Notes: generated from the sequence alone by a model not told the origin. DNA of 10,581 nt from CBDUWP01 sp965370955 (GCA_965370955.1 CBDUWP010000048.1:1-10581); one strand, 5' to 3'; shown: positions 1-6,572, counted from the first letter of the stretch. Program-made: numbers and translations.

Positions 1-47
1 CCGCCAACTTTTTCGGCCAATTTTGTATTCTTCAATTCTTCTATCAT
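1..47 (-). CDS. rpoZ: RNA polymerase omega subunit, N-terminal fragment (runs off the left edge)
   Basis: Only the first 15 codons and part of the next are present, reading MIEELKNTKLAEKVGG from an ATG at 47-45. The omega subunit helps assemble RNA polymerase by chaperoning the beta-prime subunit. A start followed by a helix and a KVGG turn fits planctomycete-type omega proteins, and rpoZ directly after gmk is a very common order (known synteny). The ATG overlaps the gmk stop as ATGA, so translation is probably coupled. A clear GGAG lies 7 nt upstream, inside the end of gmk. The call rests on a short peptide plus synteny, so another small gene cannot be fully excluded. Confidence 0.7.
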   Translation of the reverse strand, partial: MIEELKNTKLAEKVG

Positions 48-622
48 AGTTTTTCTCCAGCTTTTTTTATAATGTCCACAACCTCGCTCACAGCTTGCGT
101 TAGGTCGTCATTAACCACTTGATTATCATAAATCTGTTTCGCCATCGCTATTTCTTTAGCCGATTCGGCGAGTCTTTTTTCTATCGTTTTTTTATCATCT
201 CTTGCTCTATCGCCGAGTCTTTTAGCCAAAACCCCATCAGACGGCGGCAAAATAAAAATTGTCACAGCCTGTTCATATAGTTTCTTTGCCTTTTGTGCTC
301 CTTGCACATCGATCTCTAAAATAACATTTTTGCCCTGCTGCAGCATTTGTGTCACTTTGTTTTTTGGCGAACCATACCAATTTCCAAAAACCTTTGCATA
401 TTCCAAAAACATATCATTTTCAATATTTTTTTGAAACTCCGTTTCGGTCATAAACCAATAATTTTCGCCATCGATTTCCTGCTCTGTTTGCTGCCTTGTT
501 GTCGCCGACACATTTAGATATAGATTATCCAGTTGCTCGATCACTTTTTTACAAATCGTGCTTTTTCCGGCACCGCTTGGCCCGCTAATAATTATCAATA
601 AACCTGTTTTGTTTTCAGCCAT
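44..622 (-). CDS. gmk: guanylate kinase
   Basis: A 192-aa protein, normal for the family, that phosphorylates GMP to GDP with ATP in the cytoplasm. The P-loop GPSGAGKS is at residues 14-21. The GMP-binding SATTR is at 39-43, followed by the DGENYWF segment (51-57) and NWYGSP (81-86). LEIDVQGAQ is at 102-110. The lid region has spaced arginines (R135, R139, R141, R150), and the terminal NDDL is at 171-174. It sits 20 nt after yicC and overlaps rpoZ by 4 nt, so it is an operon gene. The ATG at 622-620 has no recognisable Shine-Dalgarno sequence. Its leader is instead a 28-nt sequence also found inside the ASCH gene further right. Confidence 0.97.
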   Translation of the reverse strand: MAENKTGLLIIISGPSGAGKSTICKKVIEQLDNLYLNVSATTRQQTEQEIDGENYWFMTETEFQKNIENDMFLEYAKVFGNWYGSPKNKVTQMLQQGKNVILEIDVQGAQKAKKLYEQAVTIFILPPSDGVLAKRLGDRARDDKKTIEKRLAESAKEIAMAKQIYDNQVVNDDLTQAVSEVVDIIKKAGEKL

Positions 623-644
623 TTTTGCGATTTTTTCAGGTGCT
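617..644. repeat. 28-nt dispersed repeat, copy 1 (gmk leader and start)
   Basis: The plus-strand segment from agccatt to caggtgct matches 4211-4238 at 27 of 28 positions, same orientation; the single difference is T at 625 versus G at 4219. Here it covers the gap between yicC and gmk and the first gmk codons. On the minus strand it reads in the gmk frame as A-P-E-K-I-A-K-M-A, where M is the gmk start. In the other copy the same codons read A-P-E-K-I-A-Q-M-A inside the ASCH protein. A match this long is not expected by chance in 10.6 kb. Confidence 0.8.
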
Positions 645-1521
645 ATTCTATATTTTGTACTTGCTCTTTGATTCTATCGATTCTGCATTTGATATCGACC
701 ACCAATTTCATAACTTCGCTATCGGCGGTTTTGCTTGCGATAGTGTTCGCTTCTCTAAGCATTTCCTGTGTAATGAAATCCAGCTTTCGTCCGATCGGCT
801 CTGTCGCGAGACAATTATCTTCAAACTGTTTCACGTGACTTGTCAATCTGATAATTTCTTCCGCGATATCCGATTTATCCGCAAAGATAGCCACTTCCCT
901 TGCAATCAATTCTTCCACAACCTTATATCCGCTGTCTGCTAAAAGCTCATCCACTCTTTTATGTAATTTGTCTCGATATTCTGACGGCAGATTCGCACTG
1001 GTTTTTTGCACTTTTTCTAACGCTTCTGTGATTGCTTTGATATTACCCGTCAGGTCATCAGCCATTTCTTTACCTTCGAGCAATCTCATTTGACATAGCT
1101 TATCTAGGCCTTGCTCTGCAATTTCCAAAATTGCCTTACAAGCTTCATCGGTTTTAAGATTCGCCGGCTGTTGAATTTCCATCATCGATGGTATCGTCAA
1201 CAAGCTTGCCAAATCCACTGTCACCCGCTCATTGTCCAATAGATCCTTGACCTGTTGAACACAAGCGGCAAGTGCTGTAACATTAATTTTCGGTACAATG
1301 TTTGCTTCTGCCGTTTGCATTTTGAGCGTAAAATTCACAGTTCCGCGTGCGATTTTCGTTCGCAGAATTTTATCGATCTTCTCTTCGAGAAAACCCATTT
1401 CTTCGGGCATCTTGATTTTTGTTTTCAGATATCGACTATTTATCGCTTTGATTTCGACATTGTAAACAATCGCATCAACTTGCCCTGCCGCATCACCAAA
1501 ACCTGTCATACTTTTAATCAT
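643..1521 (-). CDS. yicC: YicC-family endoribonuclease
   Basis: A 292-aa protein of the YicC/YloC family, described as endoribonucleases acting in RNA turnover. The N-terminus MIKSMTGFGDA is the family hallmark. The C-terminal block beginning with FITQEMLREANTIASK, and the ending CRIDRIKEQVQNIE, are the second conserved region (about residues 247-292). Start choice: a GTG at 1530 overlaps the secG stop as GTGA and would add three residues (M-S-K). The ATG at 1521 gives the canonical MIKSMTGFG start and has GAGTGAG just upstream, so I prefer it. Position between secG and gmk is consistent with the frequent yicC-gmk-rpoZ order. A long charged helical middle is usual for the family. Confidence 0.95.
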   Translation of the reverse strand: MIKSMTGFGDAAGQVDAIVYNVEIKAINSRYLKTKIKMPEEMGFLEEKIDKILRTKIARGTVNFTLKMQTAEANIVPKINVTALAACVQQVKDLLDNERVTVDLASLLTIPSMMEIQQPANLKTDEACKAILEIAEQGLDKLCQMRLLEGKEMADDLTGNIKAITEALEKVQKTSANLPSEYRDKLHKRVDELLADSGYKVVEELIAREVAIFADKSDIAEEIIRLTSHVKQFEDNCLATEPIGRKLDFITQEMLREANTIASKTADSEVMKLVVDIKCRIDRIKEQVQNIE

Positions 1522-1526
1522 TTTAC

Positions 1527-1901
1527 TCACTCATTAGTATCAATAGTTTTTGGCATTTGCATATCCGCTTGCTCTTTTGGCAATTGTTGCTGAGCTTGTT
1601 GTTGAGTTTGCTGCGCTTGTCTGGTTTGAATCTCTTTAATAGTTGGCTTATAACATTTCGACATCACCAGTGCTAAAATCAGAAATATCCCAGCCAAGCC
1701 GACAGTGATCCATGTCAGTTTATCTCCTGTTTTCGCGCCCCACAGTCCACCGCCTGCGCCTCCGCCAAAAGCCGCTGTTAGCCCGCCGCCTTTTCCCTTT
1801 TGGATAAGGATCAACAAGATCAACAGCACAGCCACAATGACAAACAAAAACGCCACAAATTTCATCATAAAACTAATAACTAATAATGGAAATACTACCA
1901 T
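1527..1901 (-). CDS. secG: preprotein translocase subunit SecG
   Basis: A 124-aa small membrane protein of the SecYEG protein-export channel. Two hydrophobic helices are visible (about residues 14-33 and 63-80), joined by the diagnostic cytoplasmic loop LIQKGKGGGLTAAFGGG (32-48) and a further glycine-rich GAGGGLWGAKTGDKLTW. After the second helix the tail is rich in glutamine (about 95-107) and then acidic, which is low-complexity and probably unstructured. The ATG at 1901 has an AAGGGG Shine-Dalgarno 8 nt upstream. Alternative in-frame ATGs at residues 12-13 match the usual short SecG start but lack such a site. It lies 60 nt after tpiA and abuts yicC. Confidence 0.93.
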   Translation of the reverse strand: MVVFPLLVISFMMKFVAFLFVIVAVLLILLILIQKGKGGGLTAAFGGGAGGGLWGAKTGDKLTWITVGLAGIFLILALVMSKCYKPTIKEIQTRQAQQTQQQAQQQLPKEQADMQMPKTIDTNE

Positions 1902-1961
1902 TGCAATTTCCCCTTAAAACCATATTTCACCAGTTATTTGATTTTAGCCTTGAGGCTTAAA

Positions 1962-2711
1962 TCAGCTGGCATTAATTATTCCTAAAAAACTATCGACCTT
2001 AAGGCCTGCCCCGCCGACCAATGATCCGTCAATATCTGCTTTGGCCATAAGTTCGGCTGCATTGTCCGGCTTTACTGATCCGCCGTATTGGATTCTCATA
2101 TCATTTGCGATTTGTTCGTTATAGAGCTTGGCGACCAATGCCCTGATATCAGCATGTACGTCTTGTGCTTGCTGCGGCGTTGCCGTCAGTCCTGTGCCGA
2201 TAGCCCAAACCGGTTCATAAGCAATTGTCACTGCCTTGACCTGTGCTTCGCTTAATCCTTTTAATCCAACTGTCACTTGCTCAGTCACTACCGCCATTGT
2301 TTCGTTAGCTTCTCTTTGCTCGAGCAATTCGCCCACGCACAAAGTCGGCAAAAGTCCGCCGTTTATTGCTTCGACAACTTTTTTATTGACAGTTTCGCTG
2401 CTTTCGCCCATCACATTACGTCGCTCTGAATGGCCGCACAACACATGTACACAACCAACATCTTTGAGCATTTCTGCACTGATTTCGCCGGTGAATGCGC
2501 CGTTTTGTTCAAAATATATATCCTGCGCACCGACAGCTATATTTGATCCCTGCAATAACATTGCAATCTCTTTTAGATATACAAATGGCGGATAGACAAC
2601 CACTTCAACATCGGTTGACTTCAAACCGTCCGCTAAGCCTTTTGCCAGTTCGACTGCCGATTGGCTATTAGTGTTCATTTTCCAGTTTGCTGCTACAAAT
2701 GGCTTTCTCAT
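1962..2711 (-). CDS. tpiA: triosephosphate isomerase
   Basis: A 249-aa TIM-barrel enzyme, full length, interconverting dihydroxyacetone phosphate and glyceraldehyde 3-phosphate in glycolysis and gluconeogenesis. Catalytic residues are all present: N9 and K11 in ANWKMN, H94 in CGHSERR, and E166 in AYEPVWAIGTG (loop 6). The phosphate-gripping glycines are seen in QYGGSVKP (208-215) and LVGGAGL (231-237). The ATG at 2711 has AGGAG 5 nt upstream. A 63-nt AT-rich gap separates it from pheA. A weak promoter may lie at the pheA end (a TATAAA at the pheA stop codon), so tpiA could start its own transcript leading into secG-yicC-gmk-rpoZ. Confidence 0.98.
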   Translation of the reverse strand: MRKPFVAANWKMNTNSQSAVELAKGLADGLKSTDVEVVVYPPFVYLKEIAMLLQGSNIAVGAQDIYFEQNGAFTGEISAEMLKDVGCVHVLCGHSERRNVMGESSETVNKKVVEAINGGLLPTLCVGELLEQREANETMAVVTEQVTVGLKGLSEAQVKAVTIAYEPVWAIGTGLTATPQQAQDVHADIRALVAKLYNEQIANDMRIQYGGSVKPDNAAELMAKADIDGSLVGGAGLKVDSFLGIINAS

Positions 2712-2774
2712 AAAAACTCCTATCTATTTTGAAATACTATTTTGACGATTAACTTTTCGTTTGTTTATATTCGT

Positions 2775-3848
2775 TTATAATAATTGGTTTGCTTTTGGAA
2801 AACTTCCTAATATGGATAGCTGTGAGCAATGCTGCTTTGCCAGCTCGATAGCTTTTGCCACATTGTCATCCGTTTTATGTCCGACACAATCTGTGAAGAA
2901 ATAATATTCCCATTGTTTTTGTTTGCTCGGCCGTGATTCGATATTCGTCAGATTCACTCCGCAATTTTTGAAAACGTTCAGTACATCCGCCAATGCCCCT
3001 GCCTTGTGTCCTGTGCTAAAAAGTATGGCGGTTTTATTTTCTTTTTCCGATGGCTTTGCATCCTCTTTACTGATAACCAAAAATCGTGTTATATTGTTGC
3101 TGGTATCCTCGATATTTTCGCATACCAGATTGAGGTCATACAATTCCGCTGCCATCACCGATCCAATCGCCGCAGCTGTGGGATCTTTCGCTGCTAACTG
3201 TGCCGCTTTCGCGCTGGAGGTTGTTGCTATCGTTTTTGCTTGCGCGAAGGTCGTGCTTAGCCAGTTTCTGCATTGCGTAAAGATTTCCGGCTTGGAATAT
3301 ATCTTGTCAATATCTTTTAGCTTGCAATTAGCCAGTAGATTATGATGAATAGCCATAACAACTTCGGCACAGATTTTTACATCCGTTTCGATAAGCGCAT
3401 CGAGAGTTTCGATAACTCCTCCGCCTGTACTATTTTCGATTGGCACCAGCGCCAGATCACAATGCCCTTTACTCACTTCGCCGAAGGTGCTCAAAATATC
3501 AGCCACCGGTTCGTAATCGACCGATTGGCCAAATTTCAACATTGCTGCGGTGTGGGTAAAACTTCCTTGCGGCCCTAAATATCCGATACGTAACGGCCGT
3601 TCCAAAAAAAACGATCCGCTCATCATTTCCCGCCATATTGCTTTTAGACATTTGTCCGGCAGGGGTCCTTTATTTATCTGCGTGATTTTTTCCAATACCT
3701 GCGCTTCTCTGTCTGGCGCATAGATTGGGCCGCCGGTTTTGCTTTTATGCTTTCCGACTTCAACGACCACATCCGCCCGAGCGTTGAGCAACTCGACAAG
3801 CTGTTGGTCTATCTTATTTATTTTTTCTCTGAGCTTTTCCAGTGCCAC
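2775..3848 (-). CDS. pheA: bifunctional chorismate mutase / prephenate dehydratase (P-protein)
   Basis: A 357-aa cytoplasmic enzyme converting chorismate to prephenate and then to phenylpyruvate for phenylalanine synthesis. An AroQ-type chorismate mutase occupies residues 1 to about 80 (LREKINKIDQQLVELLNARA, then GKHK and APDREAQVLE carrying the active-site R, K and D/R/E positions). The prephenate dehydratase domain follows (about 85-262) with GYLGPQGSFT, LVPIENSTGGGV and the catalytic TRF (254-256). An ACT domain at about 272-345 has GALA and ESRP, the phenylalanine-binding motifs, so feedback inhibition is expected. The frame is open up to a GTG at 3902, but the GTG at 3848 has GGAG 7 nt upstream and gives the family-typical start (V/M)ALEKLRE. 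A promoter overlapping the longer version also favours 3848. Confidence 0.95.
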   Translation of the reverse strand: MALEKLREKINKIDQQLVELLNARADVVVEVGKHKSKTGGPIYAPDREAQVLEKITQINKGPLPDKCLKAIWREMMSGSFFLERPLRIGYLGPQGSFTHTAAMLKFGQSVDYEPVADILSTFGEVSKGHCDLALVPIENSTGGGVIETLDALIETDVKICAEVVMAIHHNLLANCKLKDIDKIYSKPEIFTQCRNWLSTTFAQAKTIATTSSAKAAQLAAKDPTAAAIGSVMAAELYDLNLVCENIEDTSNNITRFLVISKEDAKPSEKENKTAILFSTGHKAGALADVLNVFKNCGVNLTNIESRPSKQKQWEYYFFTDCVGHKTDDNVAKAIELAKQHCSQLSILGSFPKANQLL

Positions 3849-3892
3849 AAACAGTCTCCACAGTGATTGGCCAAACTTTTTCGGAACCACTG

Positions 3893-3921
3893 TATTTACC
3901 ACAATTGTCGAGGTTCGTCAA
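3893..3921 (-). promoter_or_regulatory. sigma-70-like promoter of pheA
   Basis: On the minus strand TTGACG (3921-3916) is followed after exactly 17 nt by TAAATA (3898-3893). The -35 matches consensus at 5 of 6 positions, the -10 at only 3 of 6. Transcription would begin near 3886, leaving a leader of roughly 38 nt before the GGAG and the GTG at 3848. Such a transcript could not encode the longer pheA version starting at 3902. Confidence 0.45.
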
Positions 3922-3959
3922 TTAAATTGCTTGTATGCTGGCGATTTGCATAGGTTTTG

Positions 3960-3994
3960 CCGCTATTTCGCGCAGCAAGCCTGTTAGCGGGCTT
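3960..3994. other. two mutually exclusive short hairpins between the ASCH gene and pheA
   Basis: CCGCTA (3960-3965) can pair with TAGCGG (3985-3990), and AAGCC (3977-3981) can pair with GGCTT (3990-3994). The two stems share or enclose bases, so they cannot form together. The second is followed on the plus strand by TTATTTT-like sequence, but no plus-strand gene ends here. On the minus strand no T-run follows, so it is not a clear terminator of the ASCH gene. It may be incidental or a weak processing or attenuation element; it lies upstream of the predicted pheA promoter. Confidence 0.25.
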
Positions 3995-4009
3995 ATTTTA
4001 ACCTTAAAC

Positions 4010-4393
4010 TTAGCCGAATTGCTGTAAAAACCCGCTAAGAACCGGATGATTGTCCAGTACCAGATAATTCTGGGGAGCAGTGAAATTATACTGTTTACGT
4101 AAAATAGCTAAAGATATCGGTCGGATTTGCTTATATGATAAAATTGGTATCGCAGTCGCTCGTTTTGCCCCTGCTAGATAGTCACAAACATCTGTTTTTC
4201 GGCTGATTTTAGCCATTTGTGCGATTTTTTCAGGTGCTCCAGTGATAGGCTGCCCAAAATCTATGAAACCTGCAATTGCTTTTATTGGCGAGCTAAGATA
4301 GATATAGGCACTGACGGGACAGTTGCTGAAACTTCGCCGAAATTCAAATTGTTTTTGGCCGGAGATAATCAATTGCCAGTATTTTGGCTGCAA
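4010..4393 (-). CDS. small ASCH/PUA-like domain protein, start codon unclear
   Basis: At least 127 aa. The N-terminal part resembles the ASCH fold (a PUA-like RNA-binding beta-barrel found in small regulatory or RNA-related proteins): LQPKYWQLIISGQKQFEFRR, then AYIYLSSPIKAIAGFIDFG (about 30-47). Function is unknown. The TTG at 4393 is the first ordinary start codon in the frame, but it has no Shine-Dalgarno. Homology-like sequence continues upstream (T-K-K-P-L-L-L-L-S before LQPKYW, to about 4420), as expected for this family. The frame is open back to a TGA inside the end of the neighbouring gene with no ATG or GTG. AGAGGG at 4444-4439 is a good ribosome site, followed only by ATT, ATC, ATA and ACG. 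So it uses a rare start, starts short at TTG, or is decaying. Residues 53-61 are encoded by the 28-nt repeat. Confidence 0.6.
   Translation of the reverse strand: MQPKYWQLIISGQKQFEFRRSFSNCPVSAYIYLSSPIKAIAGFIDFGQPITGAPEKIAQMAKISRKTDVCDYLAGAKRATAIPILSYKQIRPISLAILRKQYNFTAPQNYLVLDNHPVLSGFLQQFG
4211..4238. repeat. 28-nt dispersed repeat, copy 2 (inside the ASCH gene)
   Basis: Matches 617-644 at 27 of 28 bases in the same orientation. It encodes A-P-E-K-I-A-Q-M-A in the ASCH frame. The copies are 3.6 kb apart and their flanks do not align, so this is not part of a longer duplication that I can see. Confidence 0.8.
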
Positions 4394-4466
4394 GCTAAGC
4401 AGTAATAATGGTTTTTTCGTTATAGCTGTGATATAAATCCCTCTTTTGTGCGATTTGGTTCCCGTA

Positions 4467-5282
4467 TTATTCCATATGGATCACGCCATTTTTGCGATCA
4501 GCCGCTAAGGATGCCTTTTTGATTACATCATATAACTGACGGCTATACCTGATTTTCTGAAATTTGAAAATCGGATCGCTTTGATCTTTCGTTGTCAAGG
4601 TTACGGTTCCAATTCCGAAGATGCAATCGAGTATCGTTCTTCGCAAGCCAAGGTCGATCACTCTAAACATGTCCAGATTATCAATTTGCCGATCGAGAAT
4701 TCCCCTGCTAAACTCCACTCGATCCGCTGACACTTCATAGTAGATACATTTGAGCTGTATAGCTTTTATCAGAAACACCAAAATCATCAACACAATCAAT
4801 CCAACGGCAAAAACTTTTCGCCCTTTCGTGACTTGATCGATTTGTTGTTGCGAAAACCCTTTCGGCTCCGCCGGCACTGACTCTGGATTAACTTGAATTT
4901 CTTCACCATTATCGCCAATTCGGTATACCACTTCTGCCTTTGCGTTATCTGTTTCTGCTTGGACAAATTTTTGCTCTATTGGCCAATGATATAGCCAGAC
5001 CGCCAAAGCCGCCATAATCACCACCTTGATAGCCATACCCACCAGCCCAAACAGCGATGGCCGTCCTTCAAACAACGTAGTGTTTGCCTCGTCAGCTGAT
5101 TTTTCCGGATTATTTTGCGAGCGCCGATTAAATGGCGCAGGACGCACAGCCAGCATATCATTGTCATTTAGATTATTTTTATTTAAAAACTCGCCGCAGT
5201 AGCGGCATTTCACAGCTTCATCTAAAATAGTTTCGGCACAGAATGGGCATTTTTTGTACTTTTTGGTTACATTATCATCCAT
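4467..5282 (-). CDS. membrane protein with N-terminal zinc ribbon and bacterial PH domain
   Basis: A 271-aa protein. The N-terminus carries a four-cysteine zinc ribbon, C12-P-F-C15 and C26-R-Y-C29, in the common CPFCAE..C.YCG form. A polar linker (30-70) follows. Then come a first membrane helix (about 77-98), an acidic extracytoplasmic loop (about 102-150) and a second helix (about 156-174). A C-terminal domain at about 180-258 begins YYEVSADRVEFSRGILDRQIDN and continues through FRVIDLGLRRTI and GTVTLTTKD. This pattern is typical of bacterial PH (DUF304-type) domains anchored to the membrane. With two helices, zinc ribbon and PH domain would both be cytoplasmic. Role unknown; perhaps membrane stress or scaffolding (inference). 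The ATG at 5282 lacks a clear Shine-Dalgarno. Confidence 0.85.
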   Translation of the reverse strand: MDDNVTKKYKKCPFCAETILDEAVKCRYCGEFLNKNNLNDNDMLAVRPAPFNRRSQNNPEKSADEANTTLFEGRPSLFGLVGMAIKVVIMAALAVWLYHWPIEQKFVQAETDNAKAEVVYRIGDNGEEIQVNPESVPAEPKGFSQQQIDQVTKGRKVFAVGLIVLMILVFLIKAIQLKCIYYEVSADRVEFSRGILDRQIDNLDMFRVIDLGLRRTILDCIFGIGTVTLTTKDQSDPIFKFQKIRYSRQLYDVIKKASLAADRKNGVIHME

Positions 5283-5355
5283 ATAGAGCTTTATCGGGAA
5301 TTACAATTACAAATCTTTAGAGGTTCTCTTGAGTCCTATTGCCGCAAAAAATTTC

Positions 5356-5384
5356 TTGCCAACCTTTGTTAAAACGGGTAGAAT
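5356..5384 (+). promoter_or_regulatory. sigma-70-like promoter of the dockerin gene
   Basis: TTGCCA (5356-5361), 17 nt, then TAGAAT (5379-5384): each hexamer is one base off consensus with optimal spacing. A start near 5391 gives a leader of about 40 nt ending in TGGAGG and the ATG at 5431. The same bases read TTGGCA on the minus strand and could serve as a -35 for the divergent PH-domain gene, but its -10 is poor (TAGGAC, 18 nt away). Confidence 0.6.
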
Positions 5385-5430
5385 GCATCGGATATCGGTA
5401 TTATTCCTTTTTTTTCTGGAGGCAATAGAT

Positions 5431-6516
5431 ATGACTCGCCATTTACGCATTTTCTCTACTATCATTTTTTGTGTGTCTATATGTTCGCTCTTTACTGGTA
5501 ATGTTTTTGGCGCAGGTTTGATAGCCGACCACGAATGCGTTGACATCACCCGTATTCCATATTTTGCAATCATGCAAGCGAAGGAAAAGTTACACATTGC
5601 GTACGGCCATACTTCCCATGGCAGTCAGGTAACAAGCGGCATGACTGGCTTGGTTGGTTTCGCCAATGGCGGCGGCAAGGGCCTGTCTCATCCTGCCAAT
5701 GTTTTCGCTTGGAATAATGGCGGCTCTGGCGGCGCGCTGGATTTACACGATTACGCTATGGGCGGCGACTGCGGTTATTATCCTCAGTGGGTCGACAATA
5801 CTAGAAGCTATCTCGGCAATCCTGATCTTGCTACTGGTCGCGGCACTCTTCACTCGGACGTCAATGTGATTATGTGGTCATGGTGCGGACAGGTTGACAA
5901 TAAATATTCAGCCGGCACTCTTGGCAGTGAATATATCACTCCCATGGTATCGTTAGAAACCGATTATCCCGGCGTTGTCTTTGTTTATATGACAGGCCAT
6001 GTAGATCACTGGGACGATGCAGATAACAAAGCAGCCAATCAGGTAATCCGCGACCATTGTAACAACAATGACAAGGTTTTATTTGATTTTTCTGACATCG
6101 AAAGCTATGACCCAAATGGCACCTATTATGAATTTCCGCATGACAATTGCGATTATTACGCTTCTGTCGGCGGCGCAAAACTAGGTAACTGGGCAATCTC
6201 GTGGCAAAACGCCCACACGCAAAATGTTGACTGGTACAGCTGTTCCTCTGCTCACAGCCAACCCTTAAACGCCAACCAAAAAGCCTATGCCATTTGGTGG
6301 CTTTGGGCTCGCCTTAGCGGCTGGGACGGCGAGATGGTTCATGACTGCCCTGATCTGGATAGTACCGCAATGGTCGATTTTTATGATTATCGTATTGTCG
6401 CTGACAATTGGCAAACAGGTTCGGTTGGGATAACTGGCGATGTCACTGGCGATGATTTTGTTGACATCAACGATTTAAATGTGATTGCTTATTATTGGCT
6501 TTTGGAGTGTTATTAG
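5431..6516 (+). CDS. secreted 'GHTSHGSQ'-type protein of unknown activity with C-terminal dockerin-like domain
   Basis: A 361-aa exported protein. The frame is open from 5329, but the ATG at 5431 has TGGAGG 8 nt upstream and is followed directly by a signal peptide: TRHLR, a hydrophobic core IFSTIIFCVSICSLF, and likely cleavage near FGA (residues 26-28). The main domain (about 35-300) has strongly patterned blocks: AYGHTSHGSQ (57-66), WNNGGSGGALDLHD (94-107), IMWSWCGQVD (147-156), VYMTGHVDHW (185-194), DFSDIESYDPNG (219-230) and AHSQPLNANQKAYAIWWLW (274-292). I recall similar uncharacterised proteins in Planctomycetes and Bacteroidetes; an SGNH-like hydrolase is a guess. Residues 305-361 form two dockerin-like repeats. 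Loop 2 (D337, T339, D341, D345, D348) looks intact; loop 1 (D308, D310, D316, D319) has T312 and A313 where D-G is usual. It is the only plus-strand gene here. Confidence 0.85.
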   Translation: MTRHLRIFSTIIFCVSICSLFTGNVFGAGLIADHECVDITRIPYFAIMQAKEKLHIAYGHTSHGSQVTSGMTGLVGFANGGGKGLSHPANVFAWNNGGSGGALDLHDYAMGGDCGYYPQWVDNTRSYLGNPDLATGRGTLHSDVNVIMWSWCGQVDNKYSAGTLGSEYITPMVSLETDYPGVVFVYMTGHVDHWDDADNKAANQVIRDHCNNNDKVLFDFSDIESYDPNGTYYEFPHDNCDYYASVGGAKLGNWAISWQNAHTQNVDWYSCSSAHSQPLNANQKAYAIWWLWARLSGWDGEMVHDCPDLDSTAMVDFYDYRIVADNWQTGSVGITGDVTGDDFVDINDLNVIAYYWLLECY

Positions 6517-6553
6517 CGATATTTTATTTTTCCTTCGTAATACTCATCGCTAA
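6513..6553. other. 8-bp inverted repeat after the dockerin gene
   Basis: TTAGCGAT (6513-6520, overlapping the TAG stop) is the perfect complement of ATCGCTAA (6546-6553), with a 25-nt AT-rich interval. No T-run follows on either strand, so it is not a standard intrinsic terminator. It could still protect the 3' ends of the two convergent transcripts. The right arm lies within repeat copy A; copy B has no matching left arm, so this pairing is specific to this site. Confidence 0.4.
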
Positions 6554-6568
6554 GGGTGTGGTGGTTTA
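6523..6568 (+). repeat. structured intergenic repeat, copy A (46 nt)
   Basis: Direct repeat of 9605-9651: both run from TTTATTTTTCCTTCG to GTGGTTTA and differ by one missing A (between 6544 and 6545) and one G/A change (6560 versus 9643). It lies in the gap between the convergent dockerin and kinase genes. A short hairpin can form around the loop TCGCTAAGGG; here the stem has a bulge and a G-T pair in place of the perfect stem in copy B. Confidence 0.85.
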
Positions 6569-6572
6569 TTAG

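Noticed and set aside
1942..1958. AGCC-TTGA-GGCT mini-hairpin between tpiA and secG as a terminator
   Set aside because: Only four base pairs and no T-run; the genes appear co-transcribed.
3849..3902. Longer pheA start at GTG 3902
   Set aside because: No ribosome site, the added 18 residues do not look like the family N-terminus, and the predicted promoter would start transcription downstream of it.
3922..3951. Possible pheA leader peptide on the minus strand (MQIASIQAI)
   Set aside because: No ribosome site, no phenylalanine codons, and it lies upstream of the predicted promoter.
4485..4498. Third partial copy (14 nt) of the gmk/ASCH repeat at the end of the PH-domain gene
   Set aside because: A 14-nt match in AT-rich sequence of this length can arise by chance, and it does not extend further.
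5329..5430. Longer start for the dockerin protein at 5329
   Set aside because: The ATG at 5431 has a strong TGGAGG and a directly following signal peptide, and the promoter lies within the added segment.
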